Positions 16,647 through 27,834 of a DNA stretch of 39,147 nucleotides are shown in pieces (position 1 is the stretch's first letter; every line of letters starts with the position of its first letter). The stretch is from Alphaproteobacteria bacterium (GTDB lineage Bacteria > Pseudomonadota > Alphaproteobacteria > UBA1280 > UBA6503). Under the pieces are notes generated by a model, which worked only from the letters and a program-made list of their open reading frames with translations, was not told the origin of the DNA and ran no database searches. The position numbers were made by a program, and so were the translations under genes. The stretch is taken from positions 1 through 39,147 of the forward strand of contig JAJFIW010000030.1 in NCBI GenBank assembly GCA_021774615.1, given 5' to 3'.

Positions 16647-17728
16647 GATATGGAAGCCACTTTTTTATTTTTTACTAGTTTAATATTAGGGTTCTTTTTA
16701 GTTTTTAGCCAATCACTTGTATTATCGTTTACTAGGCTAGCGAGAAGATGGATAGAGCTTTTGCTAGCATTAAGGCATGGTACGATACTATAATTTTTTC
16801 CACCTGAAACCATAAAGGTTTTTCTGCCAGCAATGGCCATTTCTTCGAGTGTTTCTAAACAATCGCTATGGAAAGCAGGCGTAATAACCACAAGGTTTCT
16901 TACTCCTCGCTGCGGTAGCTCGTTTAAAGTTTGGTCGGTATATGGTTCAACCCATTTTGCGTTACCAAAACGGCTTTGGAAGGTTGTTGTAATATAGCCT
17001 GTGGGTACTTTTAGTTCTTCGGTAAGAAGATGGGTAGTTTTGTAGCAATGGTTAGGGTAGGGGTCACCCTTGGTGTGGGCATAATCGGGGATACCATGGT
17101 AAGAAGCCAATATCATATCGGGTTTAAAGTTTAGCGTCTCTATATGTTCGTTAATGCTGTCTTTAAGGGCTTTAATATAGTCTTTATGGTCAAAATAAGG
17201 GGTAGCAACACGTGCTGTGGGCATCCACCGCCATTCTTTTAAGGCATCAAAAAAAGCGTCACAGGCGCTGCCAACGGTAGCGGCCGCATAATGTGGGTAA
17301 AGTGGTAATAGTAAAATTTTGTCGCAGCGTTCGGCTTTTAATTTGCTAACAGCACCTTTTATAGAAGGCTTACCATAGCGCATCCCAATTTCTACTTGGT
17401 AGGTGTTCGGGGCTGTTTTATCTAAAGTTTCCTGTAGTGCGGAGGCTTGTTGTTTGGTTATAACCCGTAAAGGGCTGTCGTTGTTTTTACGGTCCCAAAT
17501 AAGGCGGTAGGCGCGCGCCGTTTTGCGCGGGCGAAAAGGGAGGATAATAAAATTAAGAATAAACCACCAAATAGCTCTAGGTATTTCTACAACACGCTTG
17601 TCCCACAAAAACTCTTTTAAGTAACGGCGGATTGCTTTTGCTGTAGGTTCGTCAGGCGTACCAAGGTTGCATAGCACAATACCAATTTTAGGTTCGGAGT
17701 TGTTCATGTAGATAGGTTCGTTTTTCAT
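16643..17728 (-). CDS. hemH: Ferrochelatase
   Basis: A 361-residue ferrochelatase, which inserts ferrous iron into protoporphyrin IX in the last step of heme synthesis. GIVLCNLGTPDEPTAKAIRRYL, FLWDKRVVEIPR and LLPLYPHYAAATVGS are family signatures. ILASYHGIP carries the catalytic His211, and TPAFHSDCLETLEEM the conserved Glu (Glu292) that guides protons or metal. An internal ATG at residue 8 is an alternative start. The C-terminus has an extra Lys-rich tail of about 20 residues (LKTKKNPNIKLVKNKK), possibly helping membrane contact. It leads the hemH-moxR-DUF58-DUF4159 operon and is divergent from atpH across 165 bases. Confidence 0.95.
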   Translation of the reverse strand: MKNEPIYMNNSEPKIGIVLCNLGTPDEPTAKAIRRYLKEFLWDKRVVEIPRAIWWFILNFIILPFRPRKTARAYRLIWDRKNNDSPLRVITKQQASALQETLDKTAPNTYQVEIGMRYGKPSIKGAVSKLKAERCDKILLLPLYPHYAAATVGSACDAFFDALKEWRWMPTARVATPYFDHKDYIKALKDSINEHIETLNFKPDMILASYHGIPDYAHTKGDPYPNHCYKTTHLLTEELKVPTGYITTTFQSRFGNAKWVEPYTDQTLNELPQRGVRNLVVITPAFHSDCLETLEEMAIAGRKTFMVSGGKNYSIVPCLNASKSSIHLLASLVNDNTSDWLKTKKNPNIKLVKNKKVASIS

Positions 17729-17893
17729 GGGTATTCTTACTTATTTATATTTGATGCTATAATGCCAAAATAGCTAAGATTGGGCAATGTTATTATATTG
17801 TTTATTAGAGTGGTATTTTTCTTTTTTTGTTGCTAAATGTAGTACTACATGGTAATTAATCGCACGTAAAAGCATCTTTTATAAAGAGGTAAA

Positions 17894-18481
17894 ATGGCTA
17901 AAAATAATACTCATACATATTCAGATAAATTTATTTCTGGTCTTTCGAGGCGTTATGGCCTTGCCCTTTATCTGTCGGCTCAAGAGGAAAAAAGCACATC
18001 TAAACTGATGGCTGAAGCGGCCGAACTAAAAACATGGCTAAACCACGAAATAGAAAATTTCTTAGCGTCACCTGCTTATAGCCATGGGGCAAAAAAAGGT
18101 GCTATGTCCGACATTCTTAAACAAATAAAAGCGTCTGCTTTATTAACTCGTTTTGTATTACTAGTATTGCAGAAAGGTCGCGGAGAGTTTTTGGCTGAAA
18201 TGCTAACAGCAGTAGAAATGCTTAATGCTGAAGATAAAGGCGTTGTGTCGGCAAGTGTAGTTAGTGCCACAACCCTTACCTCTACCCAGAAAAAAGAGGT
18301 TGAAGCATTTGTTAAGAAAACCGACCCTACAATGAAAAAAGTAAATTTAACAGCTTATGTGGATAAAAGCTTAGTAGCAGGCTTGAAAATACAAATAGGT
18401 GCAGTAGAATATGATAGCTCTCTTTCTAGTCGCCTTGGTCAATTAGCGCAAAGCTTGCAACAACAAATTGTTGCAGAGTAG
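17894..18481 (+). CDS. atpH: F1Fo ATP synthase subunit delta
   Basis: A 195-residue peripheral-stalk subunit that joins F1 to the b subunits. FISGLSRRYGLALYLSAQE is the start of the OSCP/delta domain, and VNLTAYVDKSLVAGLKIQIGAVEYDSSLSSRLGQLAQSL the conserved C-terminal part. It is the first gene of atpHAGDC; the Fo genes are absent here, as is usual in alphaproteobacteria where they form a second operon. AGAGG lies 6 bases before the ATG. In the 165-base gap to hemH a TATAAT at 17758-17763 could be a -10 element, but no convincing -35 accompanies it. Confidence 0.95.
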   Translation: MAKNNTHTYSDKFISGLSRRYGLALYLSAQEEKSTSKLMAEAAELKTWLNHEIENFLASPAYSHGAKKGAMSDILKQIKASALLTRFVLLVLQKGRGEFLAEMLTAVEMLNAEDKGVVSASVVSATTLTSTQKKEVEAFVKKTDPTMKKVNLTAYVDKSLVAGLKIQIGAVEYDSSLSSRLGQLAQSLQQQIVAE

Positions 18482-18496
18482 ATTTTAATTAAATAA

Positions 18497-22409
<3,913 letters not shown>

Positions 22410-22410
22410 T

Positions 22411-22668
22411 ATGCAGTTCGAGCTAGTAACACCCGCAAAAAGCTTAGCTTCTTTTGAAGCTAAAATGGTAGTAATACCCGGTAGCGAAGGCGGTTTTGGC
22501 GTGCTAGACGGCCACCAACCACTTTTAAGCACCCTAAAAGCAGGGGTTGTGCGGGTAGAAAAGCCAAATGGCGAAGAAGCATCATACCAAGTTGGCAAAG
22601 GCTTTGTAGATGTTAACCAAACCAAAGTAACAATTTTGGCTGAAAAGGCTGAGGTTATTATTACTTAA
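22411..22668 (+). CDS. atpC: F1Fo ATP synthase subunit epsilon, lacking the C-terminal helical domain
   Basis: An 85-residue protein: MQFELVTPAKSLASFEA, MVVIPGSEGGFGVLDGHQPLLSTLKAG and VGKGFVDVNQTKVTILAE make up the N-terminal beta-sandwich that binds gamma and the c-ring. The usual 45-50-residue helical hairpin, which inhibits ATP hydrolysis in many bacteria, is absent: the stop is at 22666 and a terminator begins 18 bases later, so no remnant follows. I take ATG 22411 rather than the in-frame ATG at 22375 because family alignment starts at MQFELV and the earlier one is inside atpD. Alphaproteobacteria often use a separate zeta inhibitor, which could make the hairpin dispensable. Confidence 0.93.
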   Translation: MQFELVTPAKSLASFEAKMVVIPGSEGGFGVLDGHQPLLSTLKAGVVRVEKPNGEEASYQVGKGFVDVNQTKVTILAEKAEVIIT

Positions 22669-22685
22669 TATAGTATAAATAAAGA

Positions 22686-22713
22686 AAAAGCCCGCCAATG
22701 GCGGGCTTTTATC
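22686..22713. terminator. Bidirectional terminator after atpC
   Basis: The stem AAAAGCCCGCC (22686-22696) pairs with GGCGGGCTTTT (22700-22710) around a three-base loop. A and T runs flank both sides, so it can end both the atp operon and the convergent gene that stops at 22732. Confidence 0.9.
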
Positions 22714-22731
22714 GCTTGTCAGAATAGATAG

Positions 22732-23265
22732 TTAACTAAGTATCTTTGCATTAATGGATTCAATTTTAGCACTAACTAGAATTAAGCTATGCTCGAGCAT
22801 TTCTTTGACTATATTTGTAGCAGTTATATCAGTCTCTTTGTCTATATCTACATAAGAGAAGTTATCTATTATAGTTTGATTATTGGATAAATCTTTAATG
22901 ATGCTTTTAATTTTTTCTGCTAACCCATTAGATGTTTTGTAGCAGGATACGGTCGATCTTGGATCCACTAGATTTACAGTAACTGTAATGTCTAGCCCTC
23001 TACTATTATCTAATTGTGCCATCTGATTTACTTCTATGGTACATGGCATTTTAGTTATTTCTGTGACACCAAAAGCTATAACCCATTCTGGCCATTCATA
23101 GTAGTGTTCTTTTGCTTGATATACTTTACGCCCAATGTGCCATTCTACTACGTGGGTATAGTTTTCTTCTACTACTCTTCTCTTAGATATGATGTATATA
23201 ATAAGCATCATTACAATAGAAGTTGTTACTGCTCCAGCTAGAAATGAGAGAGGGTGGATACCCAT
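22732..23265 (-). CDS. Small SPFH/band-7-like membrane protein, paralogue A
   Basis: A 177-residue protein with one N-terminal membrane span (about residues 9-27) and a soluble beta/alpha domain. Features that recall the SPFH (stomatin/prohibitin/flotillin) domain are a post-membrane beta region (THVVEWHIGRKVY), YYEWPEW, a strand pair ending ITKMPCTIEVNQM, DITVTVNLVDP where band-7 proteins have their internal-domain strands, and a final helix with IVKEMLEHSLI. It lacks the long coiled coil of full-length stomatins or flotillins. It shares layout and a Y-x-WP-x-W motif with the gene at 23660-24229. AAGGAG precedes the ATG. Stop is 20 bases from the atpC terminator. SPFH proteins organise membrane microdomains or hold proteases; the role here is unknown. 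Confidence 0.5.
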   Translation of the reverse strand: MGIHPLSFLAGAVTTSIVMMLIIYIISKRRVVEENYTHVVEWHIGRKVYQAKEHYYEWPEWVIAFGVTEITKMPCTIEVNQMAQLDNSRGLDITVTVNLVDPRSTVSCYKTSNGLAEKIKSIIKDLSNNQTIIDNFSYVDIDKETDITATNIVKEMLEHSLILVSAKIESINAKILS

Positions 23266-23317
23266 AACATTCTCCTTAAAGGTGAGTAATAATATTTAAG
23301 ATAATTACTTAAAAGAT

Positions 23318-23344
23318 AAGAAACCCGCCAATAGCGGGCTTCTT
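23318..23344. terminator. Hairpin terminator between the 45-residue ORF and paralogue A
   Basis: AAGAA-A-CCCGC (23318-23328) pairs with GCGGGCTTCTT (23334-23344) with one mismatch around CAATA. It resembles the atpC terminator (CCCGCCAATGGCGGG). On the minus strand it lies 10 bases after the stop of the 45-residue ORF and is followed by TTATCTTTT. Confidence 0.75.
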
Positions 23345-23354
23345 CTTTTGCGCT

Positions 23355-23492
23355 TTATTCATAAAGGTCGTGGTCTGTTCTTTTTATTACTGCCATAGCA
23401 AGCGATACAAGTATCGCCGCTGCAATAATAATTGAGATCCCCATAGCAGCACCATGAACAAACCCTAGAGATATTAGTTGTAATGTATTCAT
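23355..23492 (-). CDS. Putative 45-residue single-span membrane peptide
   Basis: The minus-strand ORF has 45 codons plus TAA, with CGGAG 8-9 bases before the ATG. The peptide MNTLQLISLGFVHG continues into a hydrophobic Ala/Ile/Val helix (about residues 14-36, AAMGISIIIAAAILVSLAMA) and ends in the charged tail VIKRTDHDLYE. It lies between two SPFH-like genes on the same strand and is followed by its own terminator-like hairpin. The combination of ribosome binding site, a clean helix and a polar tail suggests a real peptide, possibly a partner of the SPFH-like proteins. I do not recognise a family. Confidence 0.55.
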   Translation of the reverse strand: MNTLQLISLGFVHGAAMGISIIIAAAILVSLAMAVIKRTDHDLYE

Positions 23493-23610
23493 AAAATTTT
23501 CTCCGAGAAGAGAGTAAGAAAAAAGTAGTAAAAAGATGAAACAATGATCTATTTAATATGGCAGGTAATAAGCAGTTTTACAAGTGGTTAGTGTATACAA
23601 ACAACAAAGC

Positions 23611-23631
23611 CCTAACCATTAAAGGGTTAGG
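23611..23631 (-). terminator. Probable terminator of SPFH-like paralogue B
   Basis: CCTAACC (23611-23617) pairs with GGTTAGG (23625-23631). Read on the minus strand the hairpin is followed by GCTTTGTTGTTTG. It lies about 30 bases past the stop codon at 23660. Confidence 0.6.
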
Positions 23632-23659
23632 ACTTCGGAGTAACGATACTAGCTTAGAG

Positions 23660-24229
23660 CTATTCAGGTAGCTCTAGCTCTAGTTCGGTAATAGATGTGG
23701 ATATGCTAGACTTTGTCCAGTTTAATGAAGTCATAATACCGTCAGCGACACCTGAGGGATTGCCAGTAATGTGGTTGATACTATAATCTTTAAGGCGAGC
23801 ATATAAGGCTTGCCTTAGAATAAGTCTTGCATTCTCCTCAATCTCATCTTTAGACTTCCCCCATTCTTCAAAAGAAGGGCCATCAAAATGAAATTGGGCT
23901 GTTGCATTTAAATAGAACTGTACGTTATCTTTACTTTCGTAAAGTAGATCAAGGATCTTAACCTCAAAGTCGAAGTTCGCGGGATACTTGCCGATGGAGA
24001 ATATTTTTATAAGACTCCAACTGGGCCAATTTACGTAAGAATCACCTGCGTTGAATCTGCCCACTGATAAAAATCTTGATAGATAATGCACAAAGTGCAC
24101 CTCGCCATCGGGCACTACCACTCTGCAGCGTAGCGCTATATAGGTTAGCATAAGTACATATAATATAATGCCAATAACCAAAACAGCACCAATCATGCCA
24201 ACATAAGGGATTAATTGTTCTACTTTCAT
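23660..24229 (-). CDS. Small SPFH/band-7-like membrane protein, paralogue B
   Basis: With the start at ATG 24229 (GAGGAG six bases upstream) the protein has 189 residues; the frame extends further upstream but without support. One span lies at about residues 8-32 (IGAVLVIGIILYVLMLTYIAL), then RCRVVVPDGEVHFVHYL, typical of the exit from the membrane into an SPFH domain. YVNWPSW matches the YYEWPEW of paralogue A; YPANFDFEVKIL and VQFYLNATAQFHFDGP occupy the strand positions seen in band-7 proteins, and ARLILRQALYARLKDYSINHI the helical part. No C-terminal coiled coil. Membership of the SPFH superfamily is inferred from layout; a structure comparison would decide it. Confidence 0.55.
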   Translation of the reverse strand: MKVEQLIPYVGMIGAVLVIGIILYVLMLTYIALRCRVVVPDGEVHFVHYLSRFLSVGRFNAGDSYVNWPSWSLIKIFSIGKYPANFDFEVKILDLLYESKDNVQFYLNATAQFHFDGPSFEEWGKSKDEIEENARLILRQALYARLKDYSINHITGNPSGVADGIMTSLNWTKSSISTSITELELELPE

Positions 24230-24396
24230 AGTTTTCTCCTCGAGAGAATAAAAAAGAATAACAGCGCAAAAATCTGCGCTTTTGCGAAAAGGAACAGCTC
24301 GAATAAAGTATATATCCAAGCGATAATGTATATTTCAAAACTTCATGTAGGTTGTTCGAGTGTATTTTACAAGTACTACAGCATTAAAAAACAACA

Positions 24397-24422
24397 AACC
24401 CCCTCATTTTAATGAGGGGGTT
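24397..24422 (-). terminator. Terminator of the SleB-type hydrolase gene
   Basis: A perfect 12-bp stem, AACCCCCTCATT (24397-24408) with AATGAGGGGGTT (24411-24422), is followed on the minus strand by TGTTGTTTTTTAATG. It lies 30 bases past the stop at 24452. The 24230-24396 interval further on holds no gene I can support. Confidence 0.85.
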
Positions 24423-24451
24423 GCTGCATTACGAAGAACCGTAACTAATCG

Positions 24452-24979
24452 TTACTTGGCTGACGCTACCATGGTGAATCCCTTTGGCATGTCTTCTTTA
24501 TAAATATAGAAGACATGGTTACCAATTACCATTACTGGTAAAAGTTCAGGGTGTTCCCTAAACCATTTTGTTGCTTTTTCAGGGAGCCAAGTTGCATGAT
24601 GAAACAATACTCTTTGCCCTCTAAAGAAGCGGTTTTCTGGCTTATAACGATTGGCATAGTACTTATGCGCAATCCGTTGGGACTCAACCCAAGCAGCACC
24701 TTTTGGTGCGGGCTTATTCATGGTTACCCATGAAAACTGCACTCCATGCTTTTTGTCATAAACTACCTTGCAAAATGTACCGGGGTACATTTTGTCTAAA
24801 TAGCGCATGACTGTAAGGTCTGCAATTGCTTCCTTACCAAAAGGCGACTCGCTTTCAGATTCATAGTAGATGTTTTCTGCGAGGCAGTTTATTTCTTTCT
24901 CATCCGCCATTACAGGTGAAGAGAAGATAGTAAGTATAGCTAAACAACAGCTAAATAATAATAGCCGATTGATAGTCAT
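24452..24979 (-). CDS. Secreted cell-wall hydrolase, SleB/Hydrolase_2 family
   Basis: A 175-residue protein with a signal peptide (about residues 1-25, cut after VMA). The mature part opens with EINCLAENIYYESESESPFGKEAIADLTVMRY, the Hydrolase_2 signature in which the first Glu of AEN-YYE is the expected catalytic residue, and continues with CKVVYDKKHGVQFSW, matching the family's VCxVVYQ...QFSW. These are lytic-transglycosylase-like enzymes first known from spore cortex lysis (SleB) and common in non-sporulating alphaproteobacteria for peptidoglycan remodelling. The C-terminal VMVIGNHVFY is also typical. It stands alone between the SPFH-like genes and nadE, with its own terminator. Confidence 0.88.
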   Translation of the reverse strand: MTINRLLLFSCCLAILTIFSSPVMADEKEINCLAENIYYESESESPFGKEAIADLTVMRYLDKMYPGTFCKVVYDKKHGVQFSWVTMNKPAPKGAAWVESQRIAHKYYANRYKPENRFFRGQRVLFHHATWLPEKATKWFREHPELLPVMVIGNHVFYIYKEDMPKGFTMVASAK

Positions 24980-25077
24980 AATAAGTTCCTTAATTTTAAA
25001 AAATAAAAAAGATGTTTCTATGTGTAATAGTTCTTATAAGCGCCTTTTTTAAAAAAACAAGGGCTATTATGTAAAAA

Positions 25078-26700
25078 CTAGCTATCAACCCATTTATTTG
25101 TAATTGGCAACCTAAAATCACGGCCAAAGGCGCGGCTGGTTACTTTAACTCCTGGTGCCGATTGGCGGCGCTTATATTCGGCATGGCGTAGTAGTTGGGT
25201 GATTTTTTTGGTAGTGGTAAGGTCTGCGCCAGTGTTTGCTATTTCTTGGATGCTCATGTGCTTTTCAATGGTTTTTTTAATAATGTCATCTAGCACTTCG
25301 TAAGGTGGGAGGCTATCGCTGTCTTGTTGGCCGGGGCGCAGCTCTGCTGACGGCGGCTTAGTTATAGTATTATGGGGGATAACCTCACCATTTTTATTTA
25401 GGTGTTCACATAGTTTAAAAACAGTTGTTTTATAAAGGTCTTTTATTGGGTTAAAACCGCCATTCATGTCGCCATATAAGGTAGCATAGCCAATACTTAG
25501 CTCGGACTTGTTACCAGTAGTAAGCGGTAGATTGCCGAATTTATTAGAATATGCCATTACCAGCATACCCCGCAGGCGTGCTTGGATGTTTTCTTCAGTT
25601 ACATTTTCTTCCATGCCAGTGAAGATTTCTTTTAGCATTTCATCAAAAGCGGCCATACCTGCTTTAATCGGGATGGTATGGGTTTTTATCCCTAGGTTTT
25701 TTGCTAAGTGTTTAGCGTCAGCAATAGAGTGCTCGGAAGAATAGGGGGATGGCATCAACAAGCCTACTACTTTATCGGCACCAAGGCTATCGGTTGCAAT
25801 TTTTGCGACCAATGCCGAGTCTACTCCACCTGAAAGCCCTAGAACAACCCCTTTATTAAAGCCATTTTTGGTTATGTAATCTTTTAAACCACAGCACACT
25901 GCTTGGTACAATTCGGCAAGTCGCTCGGGCTGGGGGGGGAAGTTCTCGTTAGTGGTAAAGCCCTTGTCAGAAAGGTTGGCCATAAAAAAGCTGTCGGCAA
26001 ATGGTGGCGCCATAAAGGATACCCCTTGGCTTGGATTAACAGCAAAAGAGCGGCCATCAAAAACTAATTCGTCTTGTCCACCCCATGGGTTTACGTACAG
26101 TATCGGGAGTTGTGTTTCTTCGGAGCGGTGGCGGATTGTTTCGCAGCGTACGTCGTCTTTGTCTATTTCAAAAGGGGATGCATTTAGCGAAATAATGGCC
26201 TCAGCACCTTTATTCTTAAGCCCTTTTGCAACGGTAGGGAACCACATGTCTTCACAAATGGCGATGCCTAAATGCACGCCTTTAATTGTGCAGGTAGAAA
26301 CACCAGGAGCAGATGCAAAATAACGCAGTTCATCAAACACACCGTAATTAGGCAGCTCTGTTTTACAAGCAATAGTGTTGACGATACCATCTTTTAACAA
26401 AACAGCAGCATTAAACAAGAACCCTTCAGCCATCCAAGGTGTACCAACCAGCATTGGGCAACCATTTTTAGTTAGCTCGGCAAGTTCTTTAATTGCTTTT
26501 GCACAATCTTCGTTAAACCTTTTCTTTTTTAAGAGGTCTTCTGGAGGGTAGCCACAAATAGCAAACTCTGTGAAAACAACAAGGTCGGCATTTTGTTTAT
26601 TACCTTTTTCCCATATGTCGGCAATGGCTTGTTTATTGTGGGTGATGTCACCCATTATAGGGTTAAACTGCCCGCACCAAATTGCTAATTTATTTGTCAT
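25078..26700 (-). CDS. nadE: Glutamine-dependent NAD synthetase
   Basis: A 540-residue two-domain enzyme amidating deamido-NAD to NAD. The N-terminal nitrilase-type glutaminase (about 1-260) has FTEFAICGYPPEDL (Glu), CKTELPNYGVFDE (Lys) and GIAICEDMWFP (Cys). The synthetase domain has VLGLSGGVDSALVA (P-loop, about residue 290), TTGNKSELSIGYATLYGDMNGGF and, at the end, RRQSAPGVKVTSRAFGRDFRLP. All key residues are present. It lies downstream of the split decarboxylase genes with a 47-base gap that contains a perfect inverted repeat. nadD, the previous step, is in the same window at 9.3 kb. Confidence 0.97.
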   Translation of the reverse strand: MTNKLAIWCGQFNPIMGDITHNKQAIADIWEKGNKQNADLVVFTEFAICGYPPEDLLKKKRFNEDCAKAIKELAELTKNGCPMLVGTPWMAEGFLFNAAVLLKDGIVNTIACKTELPNYGVFDELRYFASAPGVSTCTIKGVHLGIAICEDMWFPTVAKGLKNKGAEAIISLNASPFEIDKDDVRCETIRHRSEETQLPILYVNPWGGQDELVFDGRSFAVNPSQGVSFMAPPFADSFFMANLSDKGFTTNENFPPQPERLAELYQAVCCGLKDYITKNGFNKGVVLGLSGGVDSALVAKIATDSLGADKVVGLLMPSPYSSEHSIADAKHLAKNLGIKTHTIPIKAGMAAFDEMLKEIFTGMEENVTEENIQARLRGMLVMAYSNKFGNLPLTTGNKSELSIGYATLYGDMNGGFNPIKDLYKTTVFKLCEHLNKNGEVIPHNTITKPPSAELRPGQQDSDSLPPYEVLDDIIKKTIEKHMSIQEIANTGADLTTTKKITQLLRHAEYKRRQSAPGVKVTSRAFGRDFRLPITNKWVDS

Positions 26701-26719
26701 TTTCTTTTACCATACTGGT

Positions 26720-26738
26720 TATACTCATATTGAGTATA
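26720..26738. promoter_or_regulatory. Operator-like inverted repeat upstream of nadE
   Basis: TATACTCA-TAT-TGAGTATA is a perfect 8-bp inverted repeat with a 3-base spacer, centred about 29 bases upstream of the nadE start codon and just after the stop of the decarboxylase beta gene. Size and symmetry suit a dimeric repressor; no T run follows, so a terminator is unlikely. The binding protein is unknown. Confidence 0.4.
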
Positions 26739-26747
26739 ATACTATTA

Positions 26748-27305
26748 TTACTTTCTGCTAGCAAAAAGATAATCTTTAAACCGTTGATGAATAAACACTG
26801 GCTTAAGTGGGAAAGATGGCGCCTTCTCGGTTGAAGGTTTTACAACTGCATGCCATAGGCGCAAACCATTATCTTTGCTAAAATCTAAGGTAGAGCTTGT
26901 GTCTATACTTTGGTAGCTAAAACCCTTTAGAGATAAAGCAAGCTTCTGCCAGTCAACCGCTTGGCTTGGGGTTGCAACACTGCCTGTTAACTCATAAATA
27001 CCATTGTCTATTACTACAACAATAAGGTTTTTAGGCTGTTGGTGGGCAATGGTTGTAAGCCCACCAAGGTTCATAGTAAGCGAACCATCGCCACAAATAA
27101 CCATCACTGTTTTGTCGGGGTTGGCTAGTGCCACACCTAAAGCAACCGACGGTGACATGCTCATCGGGCCTGACAAATACAAGTGGCTATCATGGTCGCA
27201 TACGCTGTGTAGCCACATGGTTTGCGAGCCCATCTCGGAAACTATAAGTACGTTTTCTTGATGGGCGTTATCTGCAAGGTATTTGATAATGTCTTTTTGT
27301 TGCAT
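26748..27305 (-). CDS. ThDP-dependent decarboxylase, PP-domain (beta) subunit, ComE/sulfopyruvate- or phosphonopyruvate-decarboxylase-like
   Basis: A 185-residue subunit. ICGDGSLTMNLGGLTTI followed by NLIVVVIDNGIYELTG is the thiamin-diphosphate/magnesium motif (GDG to N). LYLSGPMSMSPSVALGVALANP is like the MGxAxxxAxGxA segment of sulfopyruvate and phosphonopyruvate decarboxylases. The start is ATG 27305, 7 bases behind AGGAG, which itself overlaps the TAG of the alpha gene; the longer upstream frame has no support. The pair replaces the roughly 380-residue single-chain decarboxylase. It could act on sulfopyruvate, phosphonopyruvate or another 3-substituted pyruvate; the sequence alone does not decide. 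Confidence 0.82.
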   Translation of the reverse strand: MQQKDIIKYLADNAHQENVLIVSEMGSQTMWLHSVCDHDSHLYLSGPMSMSPSVALGVALANPDKTVMVICGDGSLTMNLGGLTTIAHQQPKNLIVVVIDNGIYELTGSVATPSQAVDWQKLALSLKGFSYQSIDTSSTLDFSKDNGLRLWHAVVKPSTEKAPSFPLKPVFIHQRFKDYLFASRK

Positions 27306-27315
27306 GGTTTTTCTC

Positions 27316-27822
27316 CTAACAAGCACTATGACTAGGTGGGTAGTCGAGCAGTAACAAAGTTGGCTCTTGCACTGTTTCGGCAACTGACTGTGCAAGGCTA
27401 ACTAAATTCTCTTCATTTTGGTATTGGTGGCAGCTATAGGCAAATAAATTCATCTGTTTAATAATACCGTCCATATAGCGTATTTTGGGGATGTCGTAGC
27501 TATTTTTATCGTATAAATTGCCGCGGTTAGCTAATAATAATACAAATGGGGTGCTGTAATTTTGGCATAAGGTTGCAAAACAGCCAATACTATTTAAAAA
27601 CCCAGAGTTTTGCATCATCACCATTGCTTTAACCCCACACATAGCCAAGCCTGAGGCAATTGCTAATGCTTCTTCTTCTCGTGCGGCATGGGTGTGGTGC
27701 AAAGTTTTATCTTCCAATACTTCTTTAATAAGTGGTGCTAAATAGCCATCGGGTACGCTGATAATATGGGTAATGCCTGCTTTATGGGTTTGCTTTATAA
27801 ATGTTTGGTGTAAATTAGCCAT
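27316..27822 (-). CDS. ThDP-dependent decarboxylase, PYR-domain (alpha) subunit, ComD-like
   Basis: A 168-residue subunit. HAAREEEALAIASGLAMCG has the Glu that activates the ThDP aminopyrimidine ring, and AMVMMQNSGFLNSIGCFATL is the MQNSGxGN signature shared by sulfopyruvate decarboxylase alpha (ComD) and phosphonopyruvate decarboxylase (Ppd). TPFVLLLANRG is also typical. The protein ends with LLLDYPPSHSAC. It lies 12 bases after the GNAT gene and 10 bases before the beta gene, as expected for an obligate heteromer. The active site forms between alpha and beta chains. Confidence 0.85.
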   Translation of the reverse strand: MANLHQTFIKQTHKAGITHIISVPDGYLAPLIKEVLEDKTLHHTHAAREEEALAIASGLAMCGVKAMVMMQNSGFLNSIGCFATLCQNYSTPFVLLLANRGNLYDKNSYDIPKIRYMDGIIKQMNLFAYSCHQYQNEENLVSLAQSVAETVQEPTLLLLDYPPSHSAC

Positions 27823-27834
27823 TTGTAACTATTC

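Noticed and set aside
17735-17763. A sigma-70 promoter for atpH built on TATAAT at 17758-17763
   Set aside because: The -10 is perfect, but the bases 17 positions upstream (TTCTTAC) do not resemble a -35, and the start would be about 120 bases from atpH. Too weak to list as a feature.
23359-23544. A 61-residue minus-strand ORF overlapping the 45-residue peptide gene
   Set aside because: Composition is irregular with many Cys, Ser and Tyr and no ribosome binding site; the overlapping 45-codon frame has a Shine-Dalgarno sequence and a clean membrane helix.
23559-23574. A sigma-54-like GG-N10-GC element (TGGCAGGTAATAAGCA) on the plus strand
   Set aside because: Spacing fits, but no plus-strand gene lies downstream within several kilobases; the neighbouring genes are all on the minus strand. 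Taken as chance.
24980-25077. A terminator for nadE in the A/T-rich gap after its stop codon
   Set aside because: T and A runs can pair imperfectly (TAATAG with CTATTA outside), but the helix has several mismatches and no clear T tract afterwards.
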